A stretch of DNA of 64,000 bases from Acinetobacter corruptisaponis (GCF_030053775.1 NZ_CP125669.1:2289962-2353961), one strand, 5' to 3'; positions 48,643 to 58,824 are shown, counted from the first letter of the stretch. The notes: a model not told the origin generated them from the sequence alone. Program-made: numbers and translations.

Positions 48643-48945
48643 ATGTATACAATTGTTGAAATGCCTGAGTTTACAACCAAAGCTGGGAAATTGTGGACGG
48701 TAGATGAGCGGTTAGAATTTTTTGCGTATCTTGCTAAAAACCCATTGGATGGTGATGTGATTCCAAATGGTCGAGGTCTACGAAAAATTCGTTGGTTACG
48801 TGAGGGCATGGGTAAACGTAGCGGTGTTCGGGTGATTTATCTGAATGTACTTGCGAATGGTGTGATTCTGATGTGGGATATTTACGCTAAAAGCGAAAAA
48901 GAAAACATCAGCCCAAAAGAACTGAAAAAGTTGCGAGCTAAATAA
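48643..48945 (+). CDS. higB: HigB/RelE-type toxin
   Basis: 100 aa, small basic RelE-superfamily protein (EFTTKAGKLWTVDERLEFFAYLAKNP, RKIRWLREGMGKRSGVRVIYLN). HigB toxins are ribosome-dependent mRNA interferases. Toxin precedes antitoxin, the HigBA order. The antitoxin start lies one base after the stop. The gene is bounded by the uraA fragment and the intact uraA, so it looks horizontally acquired. Confidence 0.85.
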   Translation: MYTIVEMPEFTTKAGKLWTVDERLEFFAYLAKNPLDGDVIPNGRGLRKIRWLREGMGKRSGVRVIYLNVLANGVILMWDIYAKSEKENISPKELKKLRAK

Positions 48946-48946
48946 A

Positions 48947-49297
48947 ATGAATGACATTAAAACGCTGGAAGATTTAAAACATATTGATGTCGATGCAATA
49001 GTTGCTGCGGTGATTGCAGATGATCCTGATGCAGAAATGATTCGTGAAAGCCTGACTCGCTCATTACAGGAAGCGAAAGCAGGGCAATTCGGACGTGTCA
49101 CCAAAATTGAAGTCTCGCCGATTGCTGAAACACGGCATAAGATGGGTTTATCACAAAGCCAGTTTGCAAAAGCGATAGGGATTTCTGTAAATACATTAAA
49201 ATCATGGGAACAAGGACAGCGTAAACCAAGTGGTGCAGCCGAAGCCTTGTTAAAAATTTTAGGGAAACATCCCGATTTAGTTGCTGAACTGGGTTAA
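48947..49297 (+). CDS. higA: HigA/NadS-type antitoxin, XRE family
   Basis: 116 aa. The C-terminal helix-turn-helix (about 66-92, MGLSQSQFAKAIGISVNTLKSWEQGQRKP) binds the operator, and the N-terminal part is the toxin-neutralising region. It is directly downstream of the toxin. It represses the shared promoter. Confidence 0.88.
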   Translation: MNDIKTLEDLKHIDVDAIVAAVIADDPDAEMIRESLTRSLQEAKAGQFGRVTKIEVSPIAETRHKMGLSQSQFAKAIGISVNTLKSWEQGQRKPSGAAEALLKILGKHPDLVAELG

Positions 49298-49302
49298 ATT
49301 AA

Positions 49303-49329
49303 AATTGGGCGTATTCAATGCGCCCAATT
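49303..49329. terminator. Bidirectional hairpin between higA and uraA
   Basis: AATTGGGCG (49303-49311) / CGCCCAATT (49321-49329) between convergent genes; only short T runs. Confidence 0.6.
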
Positions 49330-49335
49330 TCAGGA

Positions 49336-50631
49336 TTAATTCTTATCTTTTAAGCTAAACAACAAATTCAGGAAAATCGCTGCAAAGGTTGCTGTTCCGA
49401 TTCCACCCAGATTGAAGTTACCAAATAACAGTTCAAAATTGCCTGCACCCAAAATAATGGTCACTGAAGCCACAATCAGGTTTTTATTGTTGGAGAAGTC
49501 GACCTTGTTTTCGATCCAGATTTTCGCTCCAGCAATGGTGATCAAGCCAAACACCACGATGGAGGCTCCTGTCAGAACTGCTGTTGGGATGGTGCTAATC
49601 ACCGCGCCAAACTTTGGTGAAAGCCCCAGAAAAATGGCGAACACACCAGCGATCACAAACACAATGGTTGAATACACACGGGTAACGGCCATCACCCCAA
49701 TATTTTCCCCATAGGTGGTCATGCCAGGCGCACCGACACTGCCTGACAGGGTGGTGGCTAAACCATCGGCAACAAAGGCCTTGCCCAACTGTGGGGTCAG
49801 GTTTTCACCTGTCATGGCCCCCACAGCCTTGATATGGCCTAAATTCTCAGCAACCAGAATCAGTGCCACAGGGGCAATAATCAGAATTGCATTCATGTCA
49901 AACGCTGGATGTGAGAAGCTTGGAATACCAAACCATGGTGCGGCTGCAATCTGGGAAAAATCAATGGCTTTGCCAAAGCCAAGTACATTGGTTGCAACAG
50001 CATACAGTCCGTAGGCAATCAACAAGCCCACCAGTAAAAGTAAACGCTGTAGCAAGCCTTTGGTGAAAACCGCGATAATACCCATACATAGTACTGTAAT
50101 CAGTGCCATCCACATTTCAAACGGTTGTCCCGCCACACCCTTGATGGTCACAGGTGCAAGGTTGAGACCAATGATCATCACGATTGCGCCTGTCACCACA
50201 GGTGGCATCAGTTTTTCAATCCAGCGTGTGCCTGTGAGCATGACGGCAAAGCCAATCAGGGCATAGAAAATACCACAGGCAACAATACCGCCCAGTGCAA
50301 TCGCAAGGTTTGGATTTGCCCCCGAACCTGTAACATGACCTGTTGCAGCCGCCACCACACCAATAAAGGCAAAGCTTGAACCCAGGTAACTTGGTACACG
50401 TCCACCTGTGATCAGGAAGAAGATAATGGTACAAATCCCTGACATTAAAATGGCCAGGTTGGGATTAAATCCCATCAGCAATGGGGCAAGTACAGTTGCA
50501 CCAAACATTGCAAATGCGTGTTGAACCCCAAGCACCGCACTTTGTAAGGGCGGTAAATATTCGTTTGTCGCAACAGGGCGATGATCAATCTTTCCCTGAT
50601 ACGGTTGCCATTTTGGAAACCAACTTGACAT
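49336..50631 (-). CDS. uraA: Uracil/xanthine permease (NCS2 family)
   Basis: 431 aa, 14-helix nucleobase:cation symporter-2. Motifs include FAFIGVVAAATGH and LILVAENLGHIKA with the conserved Glu. The substrate-site segment GSVGAPGMTTYGENIGVMAVTRV is diagnostic of NCS2. The choice between uracil and xanthine cannot be made from the sequence alone; the symbol is given by nearest family resemblance. AAGAG precedes the ATG. Its 3' end has a degraded twin at 48504-48590. Confidence 0.85.
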   Translation of the reverse strand: MSSWFPKWQPYQGKIDHRPVATNEYLPPLQSAVLGVQHAFAMFGATVLAPLLMGFNPNLAILMSGICTIIFFLITGGRVPSYLGSSFAFIGVVAAATGHVTGSGANPNLAIALGGIVACGIFYALIGFAVMLTGTRWIEKLMPPVVTGAIVMIIGLNLAPVTIKGVAGQPFEMWMALITVLCMGIIAVFTKGLLQRLLLLVGLLIAYGLYAVATNVLGFGKAIDFSQIAAAPWFGIPSFSHPAFDMNAILIIAPVALILVAENLGHIKAVGAMTGENLTPQLGKAFVADGLATTLSGSVGAPGMTTYGENIGVMAVTRVYSTIVFVIAGVFAIFLGLSPKFGAVISTIPTAVLTGASIVVFGLITIAGAKIWIENKVDFSNNKNLIVASVTIILGAGNFELLFGNFNLGGIGTATFAAIFLNLLFSLKDKN

Positions 50632-50870
50632 AGATAAACTCTTGATCAGATAAATCAGCCGCTATGATACTCTGCCTGATCTGGAACTTTCATCTGGTCA
50701 TGTTGGGCAATGGCTGCAATATCGTGGGTTTAAATACTTATTTTTATTATTCGGTAAAATAAATTTAAAGCTAAGCACCCATATTCATTGTGGATTTACA
50801 CAAAGTTGACTATTTCACTCAACAAATAAAAAAGATGGGTTTTTAGCAATAAAAAATGACTGAGTAGACA

Positions 50871-50904
50871 TGCGGCATCTGCAAGTGACTTTATGGATGC
50901 CGCA
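50871..50904 (-). terminator. Hairpin after ppc
   Basis: TGCGGCATC (50871-50879) / GATGCCGCA (50896-50904), 9-bp stem with a 16-base loop. No adjacent T run on the minus strand, so termination is uncertain. Confidence 0.4.
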
Positions 50905-50917
50905 CCAGTTTAAATCA

Positions 50918-53599
50918 TTAGCCTGTATTCCTTAACCCTGCCGCAATCCCAGCGATACTGACCATCAAGGCATGATCGACAGGGCTATGTTCAGTTTGGT
51001 GCTGTGCCAGATACAGACGACGACGCTTCATCAATTCTGCCTGTAATAAATGCAACGGCAATAAATACGGTTTACGCACCTGCATGGACTGGTCCAGCAC
51101 TTCATTGTTGCTGAGCAGTTTAGATTCACCTTTTAGACTAAGCAGTGTATCGACTGCATTTTGTAGCCGCTGGCGTAATTCTATACCCAATAGTTTTAGA
51201 TCCTGATTTTGGGTCAGGTGCGACTCATAGTACAGGGCAATATCGGCATCGGATTTGGACAGCACCATTTCCAGCATATCAATCAGGGTCTGGAAATAGG
51301 GCCATTGTGCCAGCATCTCATCAAGCGTCATTTTGTGTTGTTCATGCACCTGGTTAATCGCCGTACCTGTACCCAGCCATGCAGGCAACATCAGGCGAAT
51401 CTGGGTCCATGCAAACACCCACGGAATTGCCCGTAGTGATTCAATCCCGCCGCTGACCTTGCGTTTGGCTGGACGTGAACCGAGCGGCAGCATTTGTAGC
51501 TCTAGTTCAGGGGTAACTGTACGCAGGTAGCTGACAAAATTTGGATTTTCCCGCACGGTCTGGCGATAGACCTGTACCGATAAATCGGTCATCTGGTTCA
51601 TCAACTCACGCCATTGTTTTTTTGGTTCAGGGGGTGGTAGCAGGGTCGCCTCCAAAGTGGCTGCGGTATAGATTTCCAGATTTTGCAGCGCAATTCCCTC
51701 CAAACCAAACTTGAAGCGGATCATTTCCCCCTGTTCGGTGACACGAATCGCACCAGAAATTGAACCTGGTGGCTGGGAGAATAAGGCTTGCTGGGTCGGT
51801 GCACCGCCACGGCTGATCGAACCACCACGCCCGTGGAACAGGGTCAGTTGTACGCCATGATTTTTGGCAATCGCGGTCAGTTCCTCCTGAGCGCGATATT
51901 GCGCCCAGTTGGCTGACATAAAGCCCGCATCCTTGGCTGAGTCTGAATAGCCAATCATCACTTCATGCCTGCCCTGAATATGCTGTTTGTACCAATGCAC
52001 ATTAAACAGGGTGTTCATGGTTTTGGCTGCACCATCCAAGTCCTTTAATGTTTCAAATAAAGGCACCACACGAAGCGGATGCTGAATCCCAGCTTCTTTT
52101 TGCAGTAGCAAAACGGCGAGGACATCACTTGGATATTCTGCCATTGAAATAATATAGGCCCCCAGGCTTTCAGTCGGCTGCTCAGCCAGAGTACGCATGG
52201 TGGCAAACACTTCCAGCACATCTGGATGCTGAATCAGGCTGCCCTCTGGTTCATCCAGATATTTAGGCAACAAGGGGCGCTTGCTCTGTAGTTCCTGAAT
52301 CAGGAAGTTTTGTCGTGCTTGTTCGGTCCACGATTCGAAATTACCCAAACCGAGATATTCAGTAATCGCTGAAATGGCCTGACGATGGCGGCCTGATTCC
52401 TGACGGATATCCAGTTTCAGCAGTTCTATGCCAAAGCAATTGACACGGTAAATGAAATCCAGCAACTGGCCATTCGCAATTTCAGCTAGATTGCTCTCAA
52501 TCAGGGAGCGATAGCACAGCAATAAAGGCTGTAGTAATTCATCCTTGGTTTTGATGATTTGACTGTCATCCGCATCCAGCCCATGTAAACGTTGTGTCAG
52601 CCAGTGACGGGTGGCTTTCAGGCGTTCACGGCTATCACGCAAATATTCGCGGTAGGGTTCGGGATGGTCTGAGCCCAAGGCCTGCTTCATTTCTTCTGAA
52701 CAGGTTTGAATCGACAGTTCCCAACGCAGGTTTTCAATATCACGTAAATAGAGATCGGCCGCCTGCCAGCGGGACAGCCACAATACTTCCTGTGTCACCT
52801 GATGGGTGACATTGGGGTTACCATCGCGGTCTCCACCCATCCATGAGGCAAAACGAATCGGGGCAATATCCAGAGGCAAGGATTGCTGGCAATGTTGCTG
52901 GGTCAGTTCATTCAGTTCACGGATAAATTGAGGCACCGCATTCCATAGACTCTGTTCAATGGTGGCAAAGCCCCATTTCGCCTCATCCACAGGGGTGGGG
53001 CGATGCTGGCGAATTTCATCGGTTTGCCAGGCTGAACTTACCAGTTGCTTGAGTGTGGCAATGGTCTGCTGACGTTCCCTAGGTGTCAGTTTCTGTTGAT
53101 CCAACTGTGATAGGCAGTCGGTAATGTCATCATATTTCTGGATCAGGGTACGGCGGCTGACTTCAGTCGGATGCGCGGTGAGCACCAGTTCGATGTTGAG
53201 GTCACAGATTTGCTGGAACAGTCGCTGTTCACCAATTTGCTGGGTTTTGAATTTTTCAAATAAATGTGTAAGCGGGTTTGGACTGGGTGCCTGCTCGTCA
53301 AACTCAGCCTGACGGCGGTTACGCACCACATGGTATTGCTCAGCGATATTGGCAAAGTTGAGGAAATATGAAAATGCACGGGTCAGTGGCAAAATCTCTT
53401 CATCTTTTAGACCGAGGAAAAGTTGTTCGAGCTGTTTTTCGGACTCGATCTGTCCATCACGGGCACCCTTGGCCAGAGCACGAATCTGCTCAACCTGATT
53501 AAACAAATCCTGTCCTGCATGCTGCTTTAAGGTCTCGCCCAGTAAATTACCCAGTAAACGAACATCTTCTCGTAATGGCGCAGTGATTTGTTGTGTCAT
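50918..53599 (-). CDS. ppc: Phosphoenolpyruvate carboxylase
   Basis: 893 aa. Anaplerotic conversion of PEP and bicarbonate to oxaloacetate. VLTAHPTEVSRR (catalytic His143), GYSDSAKDAGFM and FHGRGGSISRGGAPT are the three active-site signatures, and the chain ends in the conserved RNTG. Length typical. GAGGAGAAGCAT precedes the ATG. Confidence 0.96.
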   Translation of the reverse strand: MTQQITAPLREDVRLLGNLLGETLKQHAGQDLFNQVEQIRALAKGARDGQIESEKQLEQLFLGLKDEEILPLTRAFSYFLNFANIAEQYHVVRNRRQAEFDEQAPSPNPLTHLFEKFKTQQIGEQRLFQQICDLNIELVLTAHPTEVSRRTLIQKYDDITDCLSQLDQQKLTPRERQQTIATLKQLVSSAWQTDEIRQHRPTPVDEAKWGFATIEQSLWNAVPQFIRELNELTQQHCQQSLPLDIAPIRFASWMGGDRDGNPNVTHQVTQEVLWLSRWQAADLYLRDIENLRWELSIQTCSEEMKQALGSDHPEPYREYLRDSRERLKATRHWLTQRLHGLDADDSQIIKTKDELLQPLLLCYRSLIESNLAEIANGQLLDFIYRVNCFGIELLKLDIRQESGRHRQAISAITEYLGLGNFESWTEQARQNFLIQELQSKRPLLPKYLDEPEGSLIQHPDVLEVFATMRTLAEQPTESLGAYIISMAEYPSDVLAVLLLQKEAGIQHPLRVVPLFETLKDLDGAAKTMNTLFNVHWYKQHIQGRHEVMIGYSDSAKDAGFMSANWAQYRAQEELTAIAKNHGVQLTLFHGRGGSISRGGAPTQQALFSQPPGSISGAIRVTEQGEMIRFKFGLEGIALQNLEIYTAATLEATLLPPPEPKKQWRELMNQMTDLSVQVYRQTVRENPNFVSYLRTVTPELELQMLPLGSRPAKRKVSGGIESLRAIPWVFAWTQIRLMLPAWLGTGTAINQVHEQHKMTLDEMLAQWPYFQTLIDMLEMVLSKSDADIALYYESHLTQNQDLKLLGIELRQRLQNAVDTLLSLKGESKLLSNNEVLDQSMQVRKPYLLPLHLLQAELMKRRRLYLAQHQTEHSPVDHALMVSIAGIAAGLRNTG

Positions 53600-53683
53600 T
53601 ATGCTTCTCCTCTGCTCATGTCTTGACTATAACCTGATTGTCAGACATTCCAAGTGGAGAACGTAAGGAAATGTGAAATTTCT

Positions 53684-54307
53684 TTAAAATCCAGGTTGAT
53701 ATTTAAGCAAAAAAAGCTCGATGGCCTGTTCAATCATCTGCTCAATTTCAACCGTGGTTGGCACCGAATCCAGACCCAGTAAAACCTTGTGGTGACGTGT
53801 GCCGAGCATCAGCGCCACGATCAGTTCGGTCTGTTTGAGGGGATCATCTGCCTGAATAAAATTGAGGGTGATGGCCTGCTCAAAAAAACCACACCAGACA
53901 TTACACATACGTGTGTGTGAGGCATCAAAAAACTGCTGGGTGAGGGGGCTTTGTTCAGCTGCAAGTTCAAACAGCACCCGATCCAGCTTCAGCGCTTCAG
54001 GCAGGTAAATAATGCCCAGGGCGCGCTGGCACATTAAATACAATGCCTGCCTAAAGTCGGACGCAGGTGTGAGTTCAAACTGCTTCGCCCGAATGGACTC
54101 CTCACAGCTTTCCTCAATCGCACAGGTAAACAGGTTGGCCTTGTCCTGAAAATGGTTGTACACCGTGAGTTTGGTGACACCCGCCTCTTTGGCAATCTGG
54201 TTCATGCTGGTGGCGTGATAGCCCATTTTTAGAAAAATAGATTTTGCAGCCTGCAAGATCTTGGCTCTTTTTTCTAAATCTTTCGGGCGACCACAGGTTG
54301 TCTGCAC
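53684..54307 (-). CDS. TetR-family repressor of the RND efflux operon
   Basis: 207 aa. N-terminal HTH of TetR type (AAKSIFLKMGYHATSMNQIAKEAGVTKLTVYNHFQDK, about 20-55), followed by the variable ligand-binding helices. It is divergent from the RND adaptor/pump genes, and a 48-bp palindrome lies in the shared spacer, so it is very likely their local repressor. Ligand unknown. Confidence 0.85.
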   Translation of the reverse strand: MQTTCGRPKDLEKRAKILQAAKSIFLKMGYHATSMNQIAKEAGVTKLTVYNHFQDKANLFTCAIEESCEESIRAKQFELTPASDFRQALYLMCQRALGIIYLPEALKLDRVLFELAAEQSPLTQQFFDASHTRMCNVWCGFFEQAITLNFIQADDPLKQTELIVALMLGTRHHKVLLGLDSVPTTVEIEQMIEQAIELFLLKYQPGF

Positions 54308-54350
54308 GTTATCGTTCTCTTTTAATTCAGTTAAAAATCAGTTTGCTAGA

Positions 54351-54398
54351 TTTAATTTTTAATTAATGTACTCATGAGTATATTAATTAAAAATTAAA
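54351..54398. promoter_or_regulatory. 48-bp near-perfect palindrome, candidate TetR operator
   Basis: Every base pairs with its symmetric partner except one position (54368/54381). The core is ACTCATGAGT. The arms are AT-rich. It lies between the TetR gene and the efflux genes, 44 bases before the TetR start codon and 63 bases before the adaptor start. Confidence 0.8.
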
Positions 54399-54460
54399 CA
54401 ATTTATGATGATACCCATATTGTGCCTTAAAAAACCAATTTGAATAAGAGCGAAAAAGAG

Positions 54461-55561
54461 ATGAATCTGCTAAATCATGTAATTGTGGGGTTGCTCGTAC
54501 TCAGCAGTGTCACTTTAACAGCATGTCAAAAAGAGGTTCCCAAGACCGAGGAAGTTCCCTATGTCATGGTGACGCAGCCAAGTAGCAATCATATTGACCA
54601 GAAAAGCTATGCGGGTGATGTACAGGCGAAACAACAGACCGCACTGGCATTCCGTGTCGGGGGACAGGTTACCGAACGTTATGCCGATGTCGGAGATCGG
54701 GTTAAGGTCGGGCAGGTGTTGGCAAAACTGGACGTGAAAGATGCACAGTTGCAACTGAATGCAGCCAAAGCCCAACTGGACAGTGCACAGGCTGCTGCAA
54801 AAATTGCATCGGAAGAATATAAGCGTTATCAGCAACTCCTGCCTGTCAATGCGGTGAGCCGTTCGCAATATGATGCCATTAAAAACCAGTATGAGTCGGC
54901 ACAGGCAACACTGCAACAGGCCCGTTCAAACTATGAGGTTTCCTCCAACCAAACAGGCTATAACCAGCTGGTCTCCAATAAAAATGGCGTGATTACCCAG
55001 CGCAATATTGAAATTGGTCAAGTGGTGGCGGCAGGACAGGCTGCCTATCAACTGGCGATTGATGGCGAGCGTGAGGTGGTGTTTGGTGTGCCTGAACAGG
55101 CGGTCAGTACCCTCAAGGTGGGGCAGCCTGCCTGGGTCACCTTATGGTCACAGCCAGATACACGTTTTGCCGCAAAAGTCCGTGAGGTGTCACCAGCCGC
55201 TGACCAGTCACGTACCTTTACTGTCAAGGTCTCCCTGCTTGAGGGACAGTCCACGATTCAACTTGGACAAAGTGCACGGGTGTTCTTTGTGGCAAATGAA
55301 AACAATGTCCTAAGTGTGCCTTTATCCAGCGTTACCGCCAATGGCCAGCAGGCCTATGTCTGGGTGGTCAATGCCAATCAAACCTTACGTAAAGTTCCTG
55401 TGGCTTTGGGAACTTATGGCCGTGACAGTGTGCCTATTCTTTCAGGTCTAAAAGCTTCAGATTGGGTTGTGGTCGGTGGCGTACACCTGTTGCGTGACCA
55501 GCAAAAGATTCATCCTGTAGACCGTGATAATCGTGAAGTCACGGTAAAAGCGGGAGCCTGA
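54461..55561 (+). CDS. RND efflux periplasmic adaptor (membrane fusion) lipoprotein
   Basis: 366 aa with lipobox TLTAC (Cys22). The barrel-sandwich hybrid half-motif AFRVGGQVTERYADVGDRVKVGQVLAKLD, an alpha-hairpin coil (residues about 85-150) and a beta-barrel region are in the usual MFP order. The ATG at 54461 gives the lipoprotein signal; a TTG seven codons upstream is less likely. Pump gene begins 3 bases later, so they form a tripartite exporter needing a TolC-type outer channel not encoded here. Confidence 0.88.
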   Translation: MNLLNHVIVGLLVLSSVTLTACQKEVPKTEEVPYVMVTQPSSNHIDQKSYAGDVQAKQQTALAFRVGGQVTERYADVGDRVKVGQVLAKLDVKDAQLQLNAAKAQLDSAQAAAKIASEEYKRYQQLLPVNAVSRSQYDAIKNQYESAQATLQQARSNYEVSSNQTGYNQLVSNKNGVITQRNIEIGQVVAAGQAAYQLAIDGEREVVFGVPEQAVSTLKVGQPAWVTLWSQPDTRFAAKVREVSPAADQSRTFTVKVSLLEGQSTIQLGQSARVFFVANENNVLSVPLSSVTANGQQAYVWVVNANQTLRKVPVALGTYGRDSVPILSGLKASDWVVVGGVHLLRDQQKIHPVDRDNREVTVKAGA

Positions 55562-55563
55562 TT

Positions 55564-58500
55564 ATGAAATTTAACCTTTCAGAATGGGCGCTCAGGAATA
55601 AGGGCATCATTCTCTACTTTATGCTGTTGCTGGGCATTGTTGGGGTGATGTCCTATTCCAAGCTGTCACAGAGCGAAGACCCTCCATTTACCTTTAAGGT
55701 GATGGTGGTGCAGACCTATTGGCCAGGAGCAACGGCTCAGGAGGTTGCAACCCTGGTGACAGACCGTATTGAAAAAGAACTGATGACTACAGGGCAATAT
55801 GAAAATATTCGGGCATATTCACGGCCTGGCGAGTCGATGGTCACCTTTATTGCCAAGGATTCTTATCGTTCCAGTGAAATTCCTGACGTTTGGTATAACG
55901 TGCGTAAAAAGGTCAATGACATTCGCTCGCAACTGCCAAGCGGTGTGCAGGGGCCGTTCTTTAATGATGAGTTCGGCGACACGTTCGGCAATATCTATGT
56001 GCTGACGGGCAAGGACTTTGACTATGCTGTACTGAAGGAATATGCCGACCGTTTGCAGTTGCAACTGCAACGGGTCAAGGATGTCAGCAAGGTCAATCTG
56101 GTGGGTCTACAAGACCAGAAAATCTGGATTGAGCTGTCCAATACCAAGGCGGTGCAGCTTGGTGTCCCTGTCACAGCCATTCAGGAAGCGATTCAAAAGC
56201 AAAATGACATGGCAGGTGCGGGCTTCTTTGAAACAGGTACAGACCGTATTCAAATCCGTGTCAGTGGACATTTGCATAGTGTCGATGACCTGAAAAAAAT
56301 GCCATTGCTGGTCGGTGATAAAACCATTCAATTGGGTGATGTTGCTGATGTCTATCGTGGCTTTAGTGAGCCTGCGCAGCCACGGATGCGCTTTATGGGC
56401 GAAAATGGGATTGGCATTGCCGTTTCCATGCGTAAAGGTGGTGACATCATTGCGCTGGGTAAAAACCTTGAAACTGAATTTAACCACCTGCAAAAAACCT
56501 TACCCTTGGGCATGAAACTGCAAAAAGTGTCTGACCAACCTGTCGCGGTGCAACGTAGTATTCACGAGTTCTTAAAGGTCCTGGCGGAAGCGGTCATCAT
56601 CGTATTATTGGTCAGCTTCTTCTCGCTCGGTTTCCGTACGGGTCTGGTGGTGGCGTTGTCGATTCCACTGGTATTGGCGATGACCTTTGCAGGCATGAAC
56701 CTGTTTGATGTTGGACTACACAAGATTTCATTGGGCGCACTCATTCTGGCCCTAGGTTTGTTGGTTGATGATGCCATTATCGCCGTGGAAATGATGGCGA
56801 TTAAAATGGAGCAAGGCTATAGCCGACTCAAGGCCGCAGGCTTTGCTTGGCAAACCACCGCCTTTCCAATGCTGACAGGAACCTTGATCACCGCCGCAGG
56901 CTTCCTGCCGATTGCCACGGCCCAATCAGGTACAGGTGAATATACCCGTTCGATTTTCCAGGTGGTCACCATTGCCCTGATTGTGTCATGGATTGCCGCG
57001 GTTTTGTTTGTACCTTATCTGGGTGAGAAGCTACTGCCTGACTTCACCAAACAACAGCAGAAAGCGGCATGGTATCTGCGCCTATGGGCGCGACTGCGTA
57101 AGCAACCTGCGCCTGTGGTTGAGGCACATGGTCAGCATCATGATCCGTATCAATCCAGGTTTTACCAGTCTTTCCGTAATGTGGTGGAAATCTGTATTAC
57201 CTATCGTAAAACCGTGATTGCCGTGACGGTGGGTATTTTTGTACTGTCAGTCGCCATGTTTAAACTGGTGCCACAGCAATTCTTCCCCCCATCCAACCGT
57301 GCAGAAATTCTGGTGGACTTAAAACTGGAGGAGGGTGCATCGCTCACGGCCACTGAGCAGGCGGTACATAAGGTGGAGCAGTTCCTGTCGAAACAAAAGG
57401 GGATTGATAACTATGTGGCTTATGTCGGCACAGGTTCACCACGTTTCTATCTGCCTTTAGATCAACAACTGCCACAAGCCAGTTTTGCCCAGTTTGTGGT
57501 GCTGGCATCGTCTTTAGATGACCGTGATGAAATCCGCCGTTCTTTAGAGACGCAAATTAAGCAGTTGTTGCCTCAGGTACGTACCCGTGTGTCCTTGCTG
57601 GAAAATGGCCCTCCTGTGGGTTATCCATTGCAGTATCGGGTCTCAGGCGAAGATTTGGCAACGGTTCGGGTAGAGGCACAGAAAGTGGCTAAAGTGCTGA
57701 GCGAAGACCCAAACACAACCAATGTACATCTGGACTGGGGTGAACCAAGCAAGATCATTGCCATTGAGATTGATCAGGACCGTGCGCGTCAAATGGGTGT
57801 TTCCAGCGTTGATCTGGCCAATTTCCTCAATGCCTCAGTGACAGGTGCGGTGATGAATCAGTACCGTGAAAAGCGTGAGTTGATTGAAATCCGTTTGCGT
57901 GGTGATAAAACCGAGCGGGCCGAAGTGGCTTCCTTGGCCAGCTTGGCTGTGCCAACCAGCAAGGGAACAACCGTGCCATTGGCACAGATTGCCAAGATCG
58001 AGTCACGTTTTGAAGAGGGCTTGATCTGGCATCGTAACCGCCTGCCAACCATTACGGTTCGAGCGGATATTCGTGGTCATTTACAGCCTGCAACGGTGGT
58101 GCAGCAGTTGGCTGATCAAATGCAAACCTTACGTGCAGATTTACCTAATGGTTATCTACTTGAAGTGGGTGGTACGGTTGAGGAATCGGCCAAAGGGCAA
58201 AACTCGGTCAATGCGGGCATGCCGTTATTTCTGGCGGTGGTCATGACCCTGTTGATGATCCAGTTGCGTAGTATGTCTCGTGCGACCATCGTCTTGCTGA
58301 CTGCACCGCTTGGCCTGATTGGGGTGGTTGCATTCCTGTTGCTGTTCAATAAACCCTTTGGTTTCGTGGCCATGCTCGGAACCATTGCCCTGTCTGGCAT
58401 GATCATGCGTAACTCGCTGATCCTGATTGACCAGATTGAGCAGGACATTCAGGCAGGGCATGAACCGTGGGACGCGGTGATTGGTGCCACCATGCGCCGC

Positions 58501-58692
58501 TTCCGTCCGATTGTGTTGACGGCCCTGGCTGCGGTGCTGGCCATGATTCCCTTATCACGCAGTATTTTCTTTGGTCCGATGGCGGTTGCGATTATGGGAG
58601 GCTTGATTGTGGCCACCCTGTTGACCCTGTTTTTCCTGCCTGCGCTCTATACAGCGTGGTTTAAGGTCAAGAAAGCAACACATCTATCGTAA
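55564..58692 (+). CDS. RND-family efflux pump, inner-membrane permease
   Basis: 1042 aa. 12 transmembrane helices and two large periplasmic loops. The proton-relay Asp pair in TM4 is LLVDDAI (D402, D403), and other RND motifs include the TM1-loop region SYSKLSQSEDPPFTFKVM. It belongs to the HAE1/MMPL-like RND group near the AcrB type by length. Substrate cannot be told. Coupled to the adaptor gene and likely repressed by the divergent TetR. Confidence 0.92.
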   Translation: MKFNLSEWALRNKGIILYFMLLLGIVGVMSYSKLSQSEDPPFTFKVMVVQTYWPGATAQEVATLVTDRIEKELMTTGQYENIRAYSRPGESMVTFIAKDSYRSSEIPDVWYNVRKKVNDIRSQLPSGVQGPFFNDEFGDTFGNIYVLTGKDFDYAVLKEYADRLQLQLQRVKDVSKVNLVGLQDQKIWIELSNTKAVQLGVPVTAIQEAIQKQNDMAGAGFFETGTDRIQIRVSGHLHSVDDLKKMPLLVGDKTIQLGDVADVYRGFSEPAQPRMRFMGENGIGIAVSMRKGGDIIALGKNLETEFNHLQKTLPLGMKLQKVSDQPVAVQRSIHEFLKVLAEAVIIVLLVSFFSLGFRTGLVVALSIPLVLAMTFAGMNLFDVGLHKISLGALILALGLLVDDAIIAVEMMAIKMEQGYSRLKAAGFAWQTTAFPMLTGTLITAAGFLPIATAQSGTGEYTRSIFQVVTIALIVSWIAAVLFVPYLGEKLLPDFTKQQQKAAWYLRLWARLRKQPAPVVEAHGQHHDPYQSRFYQSFRNVVEICITYRKTVIAVTVGIFVLSVAMFKLVPQQFFPPSNRAEILVDLKLEEGASLTATEQAVHKVEQFLSKQKGIDNYVAYVGTGSPRFYLPLDQQLPQASFAQFVVLASSLDDRDEIRRSLETQIKQLLPQVRTRVSLLENGPPVGYPLQYRVSGEDLATVRVEAQKVAKVLSEDPNTTNVHLDWGEPSKIIAIEIDQDRARQMGVSSVDLANFLNASVTGAVMNQYREKRELIEIRLRGDKTERAEVASLASLAVPTSKGTTVPLAQIAKIESRFEEGLIWHRNRLPTITVRADIRGHLQPATVVQQLADQMQTLRADLPNGYLLEVGGTVEESAKGQNSVNAGMPLFLAVVMTLLMIQLRSMSRATIVLLTAPLGLIGVVAFLLLFNKPFGFVAMLGTIALSGMIMRNSLILIDQIEQDIQAGHEPWDAVIGATMRRFRPIVLTALAAVLAMIPLSRSIFFGPMAVAIMGGLIVATLLTLFFLPALYTAWFKVKKATHLS

Positions 58693-58824
58693 TTATTTTG
58701 TGAATAAAGGTGCGAAATATTGAAAATTTCAATATAGTAGCACCTATATTTTAAGACCAAAAAATAATTGAATTTCATTGCATGACTGGTTTGGCAAAAT
58801 GCGGTGAATGAGGTGATATAGAGC

